Assembly (NCBI GenBank): GCA_016463515.1
Contig: JAEMRF010000003.1
Coordinates: forward strand, 1 to 50,359
Reading direction: 5' to 3'
Length of the DNA stretch: 50,359 nt
From: Solirubrobacteraceae bacterium
Lineage (GTDB): Bacteria > Actinomycetota > Thermoleophilia > Solirubrobacterales > Solirubrobacteraceae
Shown here: positions 33,335 to 41,219 of the stretch, piece by piece
Layout: every line of letters starts with the position of its first letter
Position numbering within the stretch: the first letter of the stretch is position 1
Notes under the pieces: model-generated
Database searches by the model: none
What the model was told of the DNA's origin: nothing
What the model saw: only the letters and a program-made list of their open reading frames with translations
Position numbers and translations under genes: made by a program

Positions 33335-34545
33335 CGCGCCTCCTCCTCGACCAGCTGGGCGTCGACGATCTGCCATGGGTGCGGGTCGTCGAGCATGAAG
33401 TGCACGCGGCCCGAGAGCGAGCGTGCGGTCAGCGCGTCGGCCGGGGGCAGCCCGAGGTCCGCGGCCGACAGGTTGAGCAGGTCGGCATCGACCGAGCTCA
33501 CCGAATGCCGCACGTCGAGCGCGCGCTCCGCGCTACAGACGGGACACAGGGCGCTGCCCACCGTCGCCTTCGTCAGCAACACCGGCTCGTCGTCGCCCCG
33601 GCCATGCACCGGACACGTGAACGCCACGATCACGTCATGCTCTAGATCGATGGTCACGTCGGCCAGCGGGAGTCCATGCGCAGCCGCGCCGCGCTCCAGG
33701 AGCTCGCGGAAGGTCTCGTCACGTGGGACGACCTCGGCCTGCGACAGCGCGTAGGTGTCGTGGCTCATGCATGCGTCCTGCCGCGGGTAGTCCACGATGT
33801 AGGAGTCGTGCGTCATGCCATTCACGACGAAGCCCTTGCCGGCCATGCTCGTCGGCAGGCGGTCCTGATGCAGCAGCTTGATGGCCTCCTGCACCTGCAT
33901 CCCAGCGACGACGCTCGCGGACGTTCCGGTGGTCGGCACCTTCCCGTCGAGCATCTCCTCGCGCGTGAGCAGCGCACACGTCCGGCGGGCGGCGAGCAGC
34001 TCGTGATCGCGCTCGCTCATCGTGCACTCGTAACACGCCGAATCCGGCGGCGTGAAGACCCGCACCACGCCCATGAGTCCCTCGATGGCGCCGTCGACCC
34101 AGGGGATGCCGGCCTTCCAGCACGCCTGGTTGGTGTGCAGCCGAGCCTCGCGATTGTCGAGCCCACCGAGGACGAGGTCAAAGCCTGTGAAACTGCCGAG
34201 CCCGATGGCGTGGCGGATGTCGCCGACGACCGGAATGAACTCGACATCGGGGTTGAGCCCGGCGGCAGCCTCGCAGACGACCTCCGCCTTCATGCGCCCC
34301 TCATCTGAGGACCGAAAGAACACGCAGCGCGACAGGTTCGAGTTCTCGATCGTGTCCATGTCGGCGACGACCACCGTCCCCACGCCGGCCAGCGCGAGGT
34401 TCTTCACGAGCTCGTTGCCGAGCGCGCCCGCACCCACCACGAGGACGCGAGCGGCCGCCAGCCGGTCTTGCTCCCACCAGCTGATCAGCGACTGGCGGTG
34501 ATAGCGGCCGTTCTCGTCGCCCGGCTCGGTCTGCGCAGCGGACAC
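33331..34545 (-). CDS. E1-like Ubl-activating enzyme (ThiF/UBA family)
   Basis: 404 aa from GTG 34545 with a GGAG-type site in the 11-nt gap after the Ubl. The Rossmann part has GAGALG (38-43), Asp62/Asp64 in ADMDTIENSNLSR with Arg73, Lys86 and Asp130, the residues that bind ATP and adenylate the Ubl C-terminus. Zinc cysteines are Cys171/Cys174 (CYEC) and Cys334/Cys337 (CPVC). Cys190 in RRTCALL precedes the VAGMQVQEAIKLL helix and is the best candidate for the thioester Cys. A C-terminal extension of about 150 residues beyond the core may recruit E2. It lies directly between Ubl and JAMM genes. Confidence 0.93.
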   Translation of the reverse strand: MSAAQTEPGDENGRYHRQSLISWWEQDRLAAARVLVVGAGALGNELVKNLALAGVGTVVVADMDTIENSNLSRCVFFRSSDEGRMKAEVVCEAAAGLNPDVEFIPVVGDIRHAIGLGSFTGFDLVLGGLDNREARLHTNQACWKAGIPWVDGAIEGLMGVVRVFTPPDSACYECTMSERDHELLAARRTCALLTREEMLDGKVPTTGTSASVVAGMQVQEAIKLLHQDRLPTSMAGKGFVVNGMTHDSYIVDYPRQDACMSHDTYALSQAEVVPRDETFRELLERGAAAHGLPLADVTIDLEHDVIVAFTCPVHGRGDDEPVLLTKATVGSALCPVCSAERALDVRHSVSSVDADLLNLSAADLGLPPADALTARSLSGRVHFMLDDPHPWQIVDAQLVEEEAR

Positions 34546-34556
34546 GTCCTGCTCCG

Positions 34557-34817
34557 TCAGCCTGCGGTGATCTCGGCGACGAGCCGCAGCACGTCGCCGT
34601 CGCCCACGCCCGCCGTCTCGAGCGTCTCGTTGTCGCCGATCTGACGACCGCTGCGCTTGTGGTGGAATTTGTAGGAGAGCGGCTGGCCGTCGGGGCCAAC
34701 GCTGGGAAGCTCCATGAGCTCGATCAGCTTGGCCATGATCCGGCCGGCGGGAGCGTTCCCGGGGACGGTCGCGTCCTCGGTCTTGCTCCCGGTCGCGTCG
34801 ATGACGGTGATGTCCAT
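34557..34817 (-). CDS. Free ubiquitin-like protein (YukD/EsaB-like) ending in Gly
   Basis: 86 aa from ATG 34817. The order is strand (MDITVIDATG), strand, helix (AGRIMAKLIELMEL), strands (LSYKFHHKRSGRQI) and the closing LETAGVGDGDVLRLV, the ubiquitin/YukD plan. It ends EITAG, so a flexible tail with a C-terminal Gly is exposed without processing, as required for E1 activation; ubiquitin itself ends in GG. YukD/EsaB proteins are T7SS parts, and here the protein is followed by its presumed E1 after 11 nt. An AACGTT sequence lies 28 nt upstream but without a -10 at the usual distance. Confidence 0.88.
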   Translation of the reverse strand: MDITVIDATGSKTEDATVPGNAPAGRIMAKLIELMELPSVGPDGQPLSYKFHHKRSGRQIGDNETLETAGVGDGDVLRLVAEITAG

Positions 34818-34875
34818 GGGTGGTCGTGATCCTCGGAGTCGTTGAACGTTGCGTTGGGATGAGCCCGGCGGAGGC

Positions 34876-35853
34876 TCAGTCGCGCTCTTGGAAGAGCAGG
34901 GTCGTCGCGCCGATCTGGATCTGGTCGCCCGAGCGCAGCGGTCGGGCTCGGATGCCAGCGCCATTGACGGCGACGGGTGCGCCGTCGAGCGAGCTCAGGA
35001 CGCGCCGTGGACCGTCCACCGCAATCTGCGCGTGGAACGGCTGGGCGCCCGGGTCCTTGATCAGCGTGATCTGGCACTTGGGTGCCGATCCGATCGACGT
35101 CACGTCGTGGTAGAGGATGAACTCCTTGCCAGCCATGCCGCCCGCGATCACCCTGATCCAGGCTTGACGGCGAGCTCCTTCCACGAGGCCGATCGCCGCG
35201 CCGGTGCAGATGCCGATCGCGGCCAGTCCGATGAGCCGCGCTTCCGCGTCACCATCGACCCGCTGACCGACGTAGTGGAACAGCGCGCCGCCGATGGCCC
35301 CACCGATCAAACCGCCGATCAACCCGTTGACCGCCTTGCGACCGGAGCGCTCGGTCAGGCCACCGACGAGGCCGATGCCCACGCCGAACGCCGCCCAGGC
35401 CAGCGCTCGCAACAGATAAAAGCGCGGCGCGCCTGGGTCTTGGGTCTGCTGGAGCTGGTCGAACAGCAGGTACGACAGCGCCCCCGCCACTGCGCCTACG
35501 AGCGCCCCGACCGCCGCCGCCAGCGCCCCGCGAACCAGTGCGCGGTCCCAGATGCCGTCACGCACATCGGATGCCGCGCCGACGATGAGTGAGTAGATGG
35601 TCGCAAGGACCGCGGTGTAGAGCGCGACCGGTCCCAGGCTGCGGCCGTCGGCCACGCCGGCTGCCTCCGTCACCGCCCAGCCGATCACGATCGCGACGTA
35701 GCCCAGCAGCGCGCCACCGACGGCGAGCCCGAGGGTCGCCTCCCACGCCGGGCGGCCACCGACGTCGCCACCGATCCGGGAGCGAGCAGGGCCGGCGCTG
35801 ACCTTCGGAAGCGCTGAGAGGTCGCGCTCGCCCGGGGTCGTCGGGGCGCTCAC
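34876..35853 (-). CDS. Multi-pass membrane protein with C-terminal FHA domain
   Basis: 325 aa from GTG 35853, overlapping the E2 stop by 4 nt. About six hydrophobic segments (residues 30-240) are rich in Gly and Ala with GxxxG spacing (NGLIGGLIGGAIGGAL), suggesting tightly packed helices. The C-terminal 85 residues are an FHA domain (EFILYHDVTSIGSAPKCQI, FHAQIAVDG, VNGAGI), although the usual Arg of GR is Ser and the SxxH is replaced by PFHA, so phospho-Thr binding is uncertain. It may be the membrane platform that gathers E2, Ubl and phosphorylated T7SS proteins. Confidence 0.82.
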   Translation of the reverse strand: MSAPTTPGERDLSALPKVSAGPARSRIGGDVGGRPAWEATLGLAVGGALLGYVAIVIGWAVTEAAGVADGRSLGPVALYTAVLATIYSLIVGAASDVRDGIWDRALVRGALAAAVGALVGAVAGALSYLLFDQLQQTQDPGAPRFYLLRALAWAAFGVGIGLVGGLTERSGRKAVNGLIGGLIGGAIGGALFHYVGQRVDGDAEARLIGLAAIGICTGAAIGLVEGARRQAWIRVIAGGMAGKEFILYHDVTSIGSAPKCQITLIKDPGAQPFHAQIAVDGPRRVLSSLDGAPVAVNGAGIRARPLRSGDQIQIGATTLLFQERD

Positions 35854-36491
35854 GCGCTCGGCTCCCGGCGCAGCGTGATCGCAAAGTCCTCGTCGTCGGC
35901 GAGCGGCACCGTCGTCGTGCTCTCCGTCGCCGCCGATGGCGCTTCGCCGGTGGCAGCTGCAGACGCAGGGCGCAGCTCGATGTCGAAGTCGGCAGTCCCG
36001 AGATCGACATCGCCGATCGGGAGGAGCTCCTCGTGCTCGGCCACCCACCGAGCCGCCACGGCGTTGAGCGGGCTCCCCACGTTGTACACGCGGAACTGGA
36101 GCATCTCGCCCATCTTCACGATGATGTCCGTCAGGGGCTGGCCCGCCGACCAGTAGTCGGCGATGCAGTACTTCGTCGGATCGACGTTGGGATGGAACAC
36201 GTCGCTCTTGGGCACCGCGATCGGCTGCTCACGCGGGTAGCCGAGCGGCAATTGCAGGTCGACGATGTGCTCCTCGGCCACGAACGGCTGGTCGCCCTCG
36301 ATGCGCAGGCTCTTCAGGAGATAGGTGATCCGGTAGCGCTCGGGCGGCATGCCGCCCAGTGGCTCGACCCGCACGTGCGGATGACCCGCCAGCTCAGCGC
36401 GGATGGCCTCAAAGTCAGCCATCAGGCGCCGCTGACGCGGGCTCATCGACGGCTGGACGGGCGGGGTTTGGGGCGGCGTAGGGCTCGACAT
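35850..36491 (-). CDS. E2-like ubiquitin-conjugating enzyme
   Basis: 213 aa from ATG 36491 (GTG 36524 is possible). The UBC fold (about 20-155) shows the strand run before FHPNV with His100-Pro-Asn102, then catalytic Cys109 in YCIADYW with Trp114, and the following helix LTDIIVKMGEML. HPN and Cys spacing matches active E2 enzymes. The C-terminal tail carries two copies of a short motif, ADFDIELRP (167-175) and EDFAITLRR (201-209), that also occurs in other proteins of the locus. First gene of the five-gene conjugation operon, divergent from the secreted-domain protein at 36604. Confidence 0.9.
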   Translation of the reverse strand: MSSPTPPQTPPVQPSMSPRQRRLMADFEAIRAELAGHPHVRVEPLGGMPPERYRITYLLKSLRIEGDQPFVAEEHIVDLQLPLGYPREQPIAVPKSDVFHPNVDPTKYCIADYWSAGQPLTDIIVKMGEMLQFRVYNVGSPLNAVAARWVAEHEELLPIGDVDLGTADFDIELRPASAAATGEAPSAATESTTTVPLADDEDFAITLRREPSA

Positions 36492-36504
36492 CGCTTGAAG
36501 CGCG

Positions 36505-36596
36505 ATGCTGCCAGAGGGGGTCACCCCACCTGTGGCAAACGTTGGCGGCGAATGCCGGGTCCAGCACGTGCGCTGGCGGGCCGGAGGCTCTACGGT
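36505..36596. promoter_or_regulatory. Divergent AACGTT-box promoter (E2 operon / 36604)
   Basis: AACGTT at 36538-36543 is 53 nt from TACGGT (36591-36596), which ends 7 nt before ATG 36604 (leaderless). On the minus strand it is 33 nt from CAGCAT (36510-36505), a CANNNT-type -10 placed upstream of the E2 ATG at 36491. Confidence 0.55.
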
Positions 36597-36603
36597 CGGC
36601 GCG

Positions 36604-37404
36604 ATGACCGCTCCTTCGACTCCACCGCGCAGCGCCAGTTACAGCAGCGCGACGATCTTCGCGTCGGGCTTCGGCCTGTTGCTGCTGCTCGCCCTTCTCG
36701 GCGTGCTGAGCCTGGTGGTTCGCGACGCCAACGCCGACGCCCTGCAGGACAAAGTGGTCCCCGGCAAGATCGGCGTGATCGGAGCTGCCAAGGTCCGCAC
36801 CTGGGAGAGCAAGGGCTTTGACGTGCAGATCCCGGCCGGCTGGGGCAACATCGCGACGGGACCCGTCGAGCTCGCCAACACCGGCGACCTCGCGCGCCTG
36901 ACGCCGACGCAGCGCGCCGCGCGCGAGCGTACCTTCGCCGCGCGCCGCCTGGTGGTCCACCGCTGGCAGGGCACCCTCGACGCCCAACCCGGCGAGACCG
37001 AATGCCGGCTCGGGACGATCTGCGCGGAGATCCAGGTCGAGCAGGGATACGGTCGGCGCGACCGGACGGTCAAGAAGTTCGCGACCGAGCGCGTGACCGA
37101 ATACGCCGACGACAAGAACCTGCGTTTCATCGACCTCGGACCGGTCACTGCGCGCGGCGGTCGGTGGGTCTGGCGCTGGAGCGCGCGCCTCGGCGACCAA
37201 GAACGCACCGCCTACTTCTTCGCGACCTGCCAGGGCGGGCGCGTGGCGCAGTACTACCAAGTGATCCTGCGGGCGCCAGCGGCCGCCAACGTCGAGGACC
37301 AGTTCGCTGACCTGCTTGCGTCGGTCCAGACGGACCTGCCAAGCCAGCCGCGCGGAGAACGCGGCCGGGATCGGGACTGCAGCGACGTCGTCGACCAGGA
37401 GTAG
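36604..37404 (+). CDS. Single-pass membrane protein with extracytoplasmic domain
   Basis: 266 aa. TM at about residues 17-40 (FASGFGLLLLLALLGVLSLVV), then about 220 residues outside. The outside part begins GFDVQIPAGWG and contains ARGGRWVWRW and AYYFATCQGG-like strands with Cys, fitting a PsbP/Mog1-type alpha-beta domain, similar in plan to the outside domains of the two kinases and of 40022-41191. Probable leaderless mRNA from an AACGTT-box promoter shared with the E2 operon. Confidence 0.7.
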   Translation: MTAPSTPPRSASYSSATIFASGFGLLLLLALLGVLSLVVRDANADALQDKVVPGKIGVIGAAKVRTWESKGFDVQIPAGWGNIATGPVELANTGDLARLTPTQRAARERTFAARRLVVHRWQGTLDAQPGETECRLGTICAEIQVEQGYGRRDRTVKKFATERVTEYADDKNLRFIDLGPVTARGGRWVWRWSARLGDQERTAYFFATCQGGRVAQYYQVILRAPAAANVEDQFADLLASVQTDLPSQPRGERGRDRDCSDVVDQE

Positions 37405-37441
37405 GCCAGCGAGCGCCGGTCCAGCGGCGGCAGCCCGCCGG

Positions 37442-39364
37442 CTACCGGCCCGCGAGCTCGAGCACCGCGGTCACGGGCTCGCCCGCGAGGGCGTCGACCG
37501 TGAGCCGGCGTTCCACCAGTTCCGGCTCATATGCCGAGGCTCCCAGCGCCGAGGTGGGTCCAACCTGGGCCGATCCAGCCGACCTTGCCGTCAGCGACCA
37601 GCGCACCCGCCCGTGCTGGTCGGCCACCAGCAGTCCCGCAGCGGTCCGGCGGGTTCGCGCGTCGCCGCGCAGGCGCGCGCCGAGCGCCACGCGGCAGGTG
37701 CACGGGGCAGGAAACGTCACGGTGAGGCTGCCGGCCGCCGCGATGCTCCACCGCCAACGTGCCGTGCCCGGGAGCTCGGTAGCGGTCTCGGTGTCGCGCC
37801 ATGTGCCCTGCACCCATGCCGAGCCGTTGGCGGCCGGCGTGATCTTGAGCCCATGCGGAACGAACTGGCGGCCGGACGCAAGGACCGTCAGCGTGGCACC
37901 GAGATTCGCCGACATCGCGGGCTCCGGCACGACCGGCGCCCATGATCCATCGAGCCCGCGCCGACGCACCGAGAGCAGCCCCGGGCCGTACCGTGCGTCG
38001 GTCCGGTTGCGGCTGTCGGTCGAGATTGCCGCCCACAGCTTGCCGCCGGTGAGCGTCAACACCCGCAAGCGCTCGCCGCCGGACGTCGCACCGGGCCGCG
38101 CGGAAGGGACCACCGTCGCACGTGCGTCGCCGAGTTCGCGCAGGAGGGGCGCAGCGGCGTCCAGCGCGGCGACCGCCAGTCCGTTGTAGGACCGGGTGCT
38201 GACGTAGCTGTCGACTCCGCGGCGCGACAGCGACGCAGCATCGCCGGCGCCGGGTACGAGCGCCAAGCCGTACCGGCCGACGGCGTGCAGCTGCTGCAGG
38301 CGCCTCAGCGCCGCCGCGGCCACCGCGAGCGCCGCGCCGCGCTCGGCTGGGGTCGTCGCCCGCTCGGCCACGCGCGCTGCAGCCGCAACCGTGACCGCCG
38401 GAACCCACACCTGCCCTTGGCCGCGCCCGTAGTAGGAAAGGTCGCCGTCGGGGGCCGCCAGCCGAAGCAGCGCCCGCCCTGCTCGGTCGAGCGCGGCGCG
38501 TACTCCGACGGGAGCGTCAGACCCCAGGCCATCGACGAGCTCGCCGAGCAGCATCACCGACAACGCGTGGTAGGCGAGCGGGTTGCGCGGCGGGTCGCTG
38601 AGCACGCCTGCCGGAGCAGGGTCAGAGGAGGTGCGTGGTTCGCGCCGCGCAACGTCGGAGGCAACCTCGACCGCGACTCGCCGCGCCACGTCGTCGACCC
38701 GTCGCCGCAACCCCGCCGGATCAGCCAGCAGCGCCTGCCCACGCGCCGCCGAAAGGCGCGTGCGAAGCAGAGCCTGCGCTGCGAGGCCCGCGACCAGCTT
38801 CTGGTTGCCGTAGCACTCGGTCCTGCGCAGACACGAGATCACCGCGGGGTTGGCGGTGAGCGAGCCGCGGGTACTCAGGGCACTGGATATCGCCGGCCGC
38901 ACCTGGCTCCAGGCGCCGATCGCAAAGGGATCGCTGAGCAGGCGCTGCTCGCCCCAGCCGTATGCCTGGGCGACGGCCAAGAGCTCAAAGACGCCGAACG
39001 TCGGGAGCTCTGCGGGCTCGCGGACCGCCAACGCGCCCGCCGTGAGCAACTGCCCGTCGCGGCGCTCGTGACCCCGCCGGAGCATCGCCAGGCCCAGCAT
39101 CGCCGCGCCGTAGTCGCCGCGCGCCTGCACGACTGGATCGGGGAAGGACCCGTCGGGGCGCTGCAGGAGTGCGTAGCGGTCAACGACGGCATCCGCGGTG
39201 CTCGCTGCCTCGTCGGCAAGTTCGGACGCCGCCACACCTGCCGGCCGACCGGACACATCGGTCGAGCCTTCGGCGCGCACCACCCACGCCGCAACCCCGA
39301 CGGCCAGCAGCAGTGCCGAGGCAATCGCCGCGGCGCTGCCCCTGGCGCGCTCAGCCCGCTGCAC
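37442..39364 (-). CDS. Membrane-anchored helical-toroid protein, possibly polysaccharide-active
   Basis: 640 aa from GTG 39364, overlapping the end of the DUF2510 gene by 14 nt (the frame opens farther upstream only as shadow). N-terminal TM at about 10-30. Residues 50-380 are repeated helix pairs (YALLQRPDGSFPDP, YGAAMLGLAML, FGVFELLAVAQAYGWG) like an (alpha/alpha) toroid of lyases or glycoside hydrolases. The last 250 residues are beta-rich (LWAAISTDSRN, GLKITPAANGSAWVQGTW), as in heparinase/alginate-lyase-like enzymes. Active-site residues cannot be assigned by eye. It faces outside and may act on envelope glycans. Confidence 0.65.
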   Translation of the reverse strand: MQRAERARGSAAAIASALLLAVGVAAWVVRAEGSTDVSGRPAGVAASELADEAASTADAVVDRYALLQRPDGSFPDPVVQARGDYGAAMLGLAMLRRGHERRDGQLLTAGALAVREPAELPTFGVFELLAVAQAYGWGEQRLLSDPFAIGAWSQVRPAISSALSTRGSLTANPAVISCLRRTECYGNQKLVAGLAAQALLRTRLSAARGQALLADPAGLRRRVDDVARRVAVEVASDVARREPRTSSDPAPAGVLSDPPRNPLAYHALSVMLLGELVDGLGSDAPVGVRAALDRAGRALLRLAAPDGDLSYYGRGQGQVWVPAVTVAAAARVAERATTPAERGAALAVAAAALRRLQQLHAVGRYGLALVPGAGDAASLSRRGVDSYVSTRSYNGLAVAALDAAAPLLRELGDARATVVPSARPGATSGGERLRVLTLTGGKLWAAISTDSRNRTDARYGPGLLSVRRRGLDGSWAPVVPEPAMSANLGATLTVLASGRQFVPHGLKITPAANGSAWVQGTWRDTETATELPGTARWRWSIAAAGSLTVTFPAPCTCRVALGARLRGDARTRRTAAGLLVADQHGRVRWSLTARSAGSAQVGPTSALGASAYEPELVERRLTVDALAGEPVTAVLELAGR

Positions 39365-39914
39365 CGGAAGACCGGTGGTCAGTCCAGCCGCGCCCGTCCC
39401 ACCAGCGCCAGCACGGCGAAGCGTCGGCGTCTGGGTCCGGGTACCAGCCCGGCGCCGACGGGCCGGCGCCAAGGCGCGCGCCGTCGAGGTCTCGGACCCG
39501 AGGGCGTTCGCGGGGCGGCTGTGGAACCGGGAACCGCACGGGCCAGCGTTCGAGCGCCGGCGGACTCCAAGCCGAAAGCAGCGCCAGGGACGCGGCGAGC
39601 GGTAGCGCCGCTGCGATCCCGGCGACCGCGAACCACGGTCTCCCGCCGGCGCCTGCCAGCGACCACGGCAGCTGGGCGCCGAGCAACAGGGCACAGCTCG
39701 CGACGAGGACGCCCGAACCCTGACCGCGGGACCACTGCCACGCCCCGGCCACCACTCCAGCCACGCCGACGATCACCAGGGCCAGATGAAGGTAGGCCAG
39801 GCGAAGCGTGTAGCCGCCCTCGACGCTGAGCCCGGCGACCACGTCGACGGCTGCCAGACCGGCACCAACAAGCGCCAACGCCAGCGCGGCCTGCCCTCGC
39901 GGGCGCGGAATCAC
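39351..39914 (-). CDS. Four-TM protein with C-terminal DUF2510 domain
   Basis: About 187 aa from GTG 39914 (GTG 39962 possible). Four hydrophobic segments are followed by a Pro-rich linker and PGWYPDPDADASPCWRWWDG with GWTDH, the compact Trp-rich DUF2510 module common at the ends of actinobacterial membrane proteins and RDD proteins. A second copy occurs at 42152-42808. Role unknown; it is likely co-transcribed with the toroid protein. Confidence 0.75.
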   Translation of the reverse strand: MIPRPRGQAALALALVGAGLAAVDVVAGLSVEGGYTLRLAYLHLALVIVGVAGVVAGAWQWSRGQGSGVLVASCALLLGAQLPWSLAGAGGRPWFAVAGIAAALPLAASLALLSAWSPPALERWPVRFPVPQPPRERPRVRDLDGARLGAGPSAPGWYPDPDADASPCWRWWDGRGWTDHRSSGAAG

Positions 39915-39980
39915 AGGGGCACGAGCCCGAGAACACTCACGGCGAGCACTGTGGCAACGCACGCCGCCCGTCGTCCTGCC

Positions 39981-40018
39981 AACGATGACCGGACGGGAGC
40001 GCGCCGAGGCGGTACTGC
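39981..40018 (+). promoter_or_regulatory. Variant box promoter of the ubiquitin-fold/TM gene
   Basis: AACGAT (39981-39986, one mismatch, followed by GACC) lies 32 nt from TACTGC (40013-40018). Fits the spacing of the AACGTT class but has weaker elements. It would place the mRNA start just after GTG 40022. Confidence 0.35.
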
Positions 40019-40021
40019 TGC

Positions 40022-41191
40022 GTGGGTCACCACCGTAGGTGGCGACCGACCAAGGGACTCCCGATCACTGCCACGCCGCAACTCGACCTCACGCTCGTGC
40101 TCCCCGACGGCACACGTCAACCGATCGCACTTCCGGCCGGCGCCGAAGCGGGTCGCGCGGCCGCCAAGATCGCACTGACGCTCGACATCGCGGGCGCCGG
40201 GCTCGGCGGATGGACGCTCGTCCGCGACGGTTCGGGGGTCGAGATCCCCGCCGGCGTCCTGCTGGGCGACGCCGGGTTGCTGCCCGATGAATCGGTCCGG
40301 CTCATGGCAAACGCGACCGGCCCGCTCACCGCCGAACACCCGAGCACGCCGCCGACCCAGGCCTACTCCACTCCCCCGGCATACCCAACGCCACCGTCGT
40401 ATGCGGGGCAGGCGCCGGCCGCGAGCTTCGTGCCGCCTCAGCCGGCGCCGAGCTGGGGCGCCGTGCCTGCGCCGCCCGCACCGCAGGCCCGCAGCGGAAA
40501 CTCCACCCGCTACGCGCTGATCGCAGGGTTTGGGGCGCTCATCGCGGTGATCGCCGTCCTCGGGACGCTGCTGGCGACCAGCGGCTCCGACGACGTCGTC
40601 GCTCCGGCCCCGCCGATCGATTTTGACAGCGGACAGCCCAGCCCACCACCGGCTGAAACTCCGGACGAGGGCTCGACCGAGCCCGCCGACACGCCGTCCG
40701 GCGGCGGATCCGGCCTCGGCGACACTCCGCTGAGCCAGAGCGGTGGCGTGACCTCGTTCAGCGTCGAGCTGCCGGATTCGTGGGACGCCGCCCAACTCGA
40801 CGAGCAGCAGGACACCTCCAGCAGCACGGTCACCCGCAGCCGCACGAAGCTGAACGCTCCAACCGGCGGAGCGTCGATCGTCGTCGACGTACTTCGCGGC
40901 TTCGACACGCCCGCCAGCGAGAACCGCGCGAGCCTCGACGCGACCTACGCCGCCAGCCAGCGCAACTACCGCCGTGTCGCGTTCCTCTCGGTACCGATCG
41001 GATCGACCACCGGCTACGAGTGGCGGTACGAGCTCTATGACGACGACAAGTCACGCATGGCGCGGCGAGCCAACGTGATGTTCGACCTCGGCGGTGCGTC
41101 CTTTGCCGTGATGGCCAGCGCGCCGACGTCGACTCCCTTCTCCGAGCTCAGCCGGCTCGCGCGGCGCGTCGCGCGAACGGTCGAGCCATGA
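40022..41191 (+). CDS. Ubiquitin-fold (YukD-like) domain fused to TM and extracytoplasmic domain
   Basis: Up to 389 aa. Residues about 18-100 follow the YukD/ubiquitin order (LDLTLVLPDGTRQPIALP, helix RAAAKIALTLDI, LLGDAGLLPDESVRLM). A Pro-rich linker, a TM at about 161-182 (YALIAGFGALIAVIAVLGTLL), an acidic Pro/Ser linker and an outside PsbP/Mog1-like domain (about 242-388, FSVELPDSWDAA) follow. The Ubl part cannot be conjugated through a free end, so it probably recruits partners. The start is uncertain: the only standard codon before the Ubl strand is GTG 40022, while ATC 40064 follows AAGGGA at good spacing and would begin exactly at the domain. Confidence 0.78.
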   Translation: MGHHRRWRPTKGLPITATPQLDLTLVLPDGTRQPIALPAGAEAGRAAAKIALTLDIAGAGLGGWTLVRDGSGVEIPAGVLLGDAGLLPDESVRLMANATGPLTAEHPSTPPTQAYSTPPAYPTPPSYAGQAPAASFVPPQPAPSWGAVPAPPAPQARSGNSTRYALIAGFGALIAVIAVLGTLLATSGSDDVVAPAPPIDFDSGQPSPPPAETPDEGSTEPADTPSGGGSGLGDTPLSQSGGVTSFSVELPDSWDAAQLDEQQDTSSSTVTRSRTKLNAPTGGASIVVDVLRGFDTPASENRASLDATYAASQRNYRRVAFLSVPIGSTTGYEWRYELYDDDKSRMARRANVMFDLGGASFAVMASAPTSTPFSELSRLARRVARTVEP

Positions 41192-41219
41192 CCCTCTCCC
41201 CACCCGACGGAGCCCTGCG

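Noticed and set aside
34845-34850. AACGTT upstream of the Ubl gene as another regulon promoter
   Set aside because: At 33 nt the position falls on the ATG itself and no TANNNT follows. The gap to the FHA gene is only 58 nt, so the Ubl is more likely read from the E2 promoter. It may still be a remnant.
32081-36491. Anti-phage Ubl system (Bil or CBASS type) as an explanation for the E1/E2/JAB operon
   Set aside because: No cGAS/DncV-like cyclase, effector nuclease or phage-defence neighbour is present. The context is T7SS motors, FHA, RDD and RING membrane proteins instead.
37500-39829. Long plus-strand frames opposite the toroid protein
   Set aside because: Composition is Arg/Pro-rich shadow sequence with no domain pattern, while the minus strand has coherent TM, helical repeats and beta domain.
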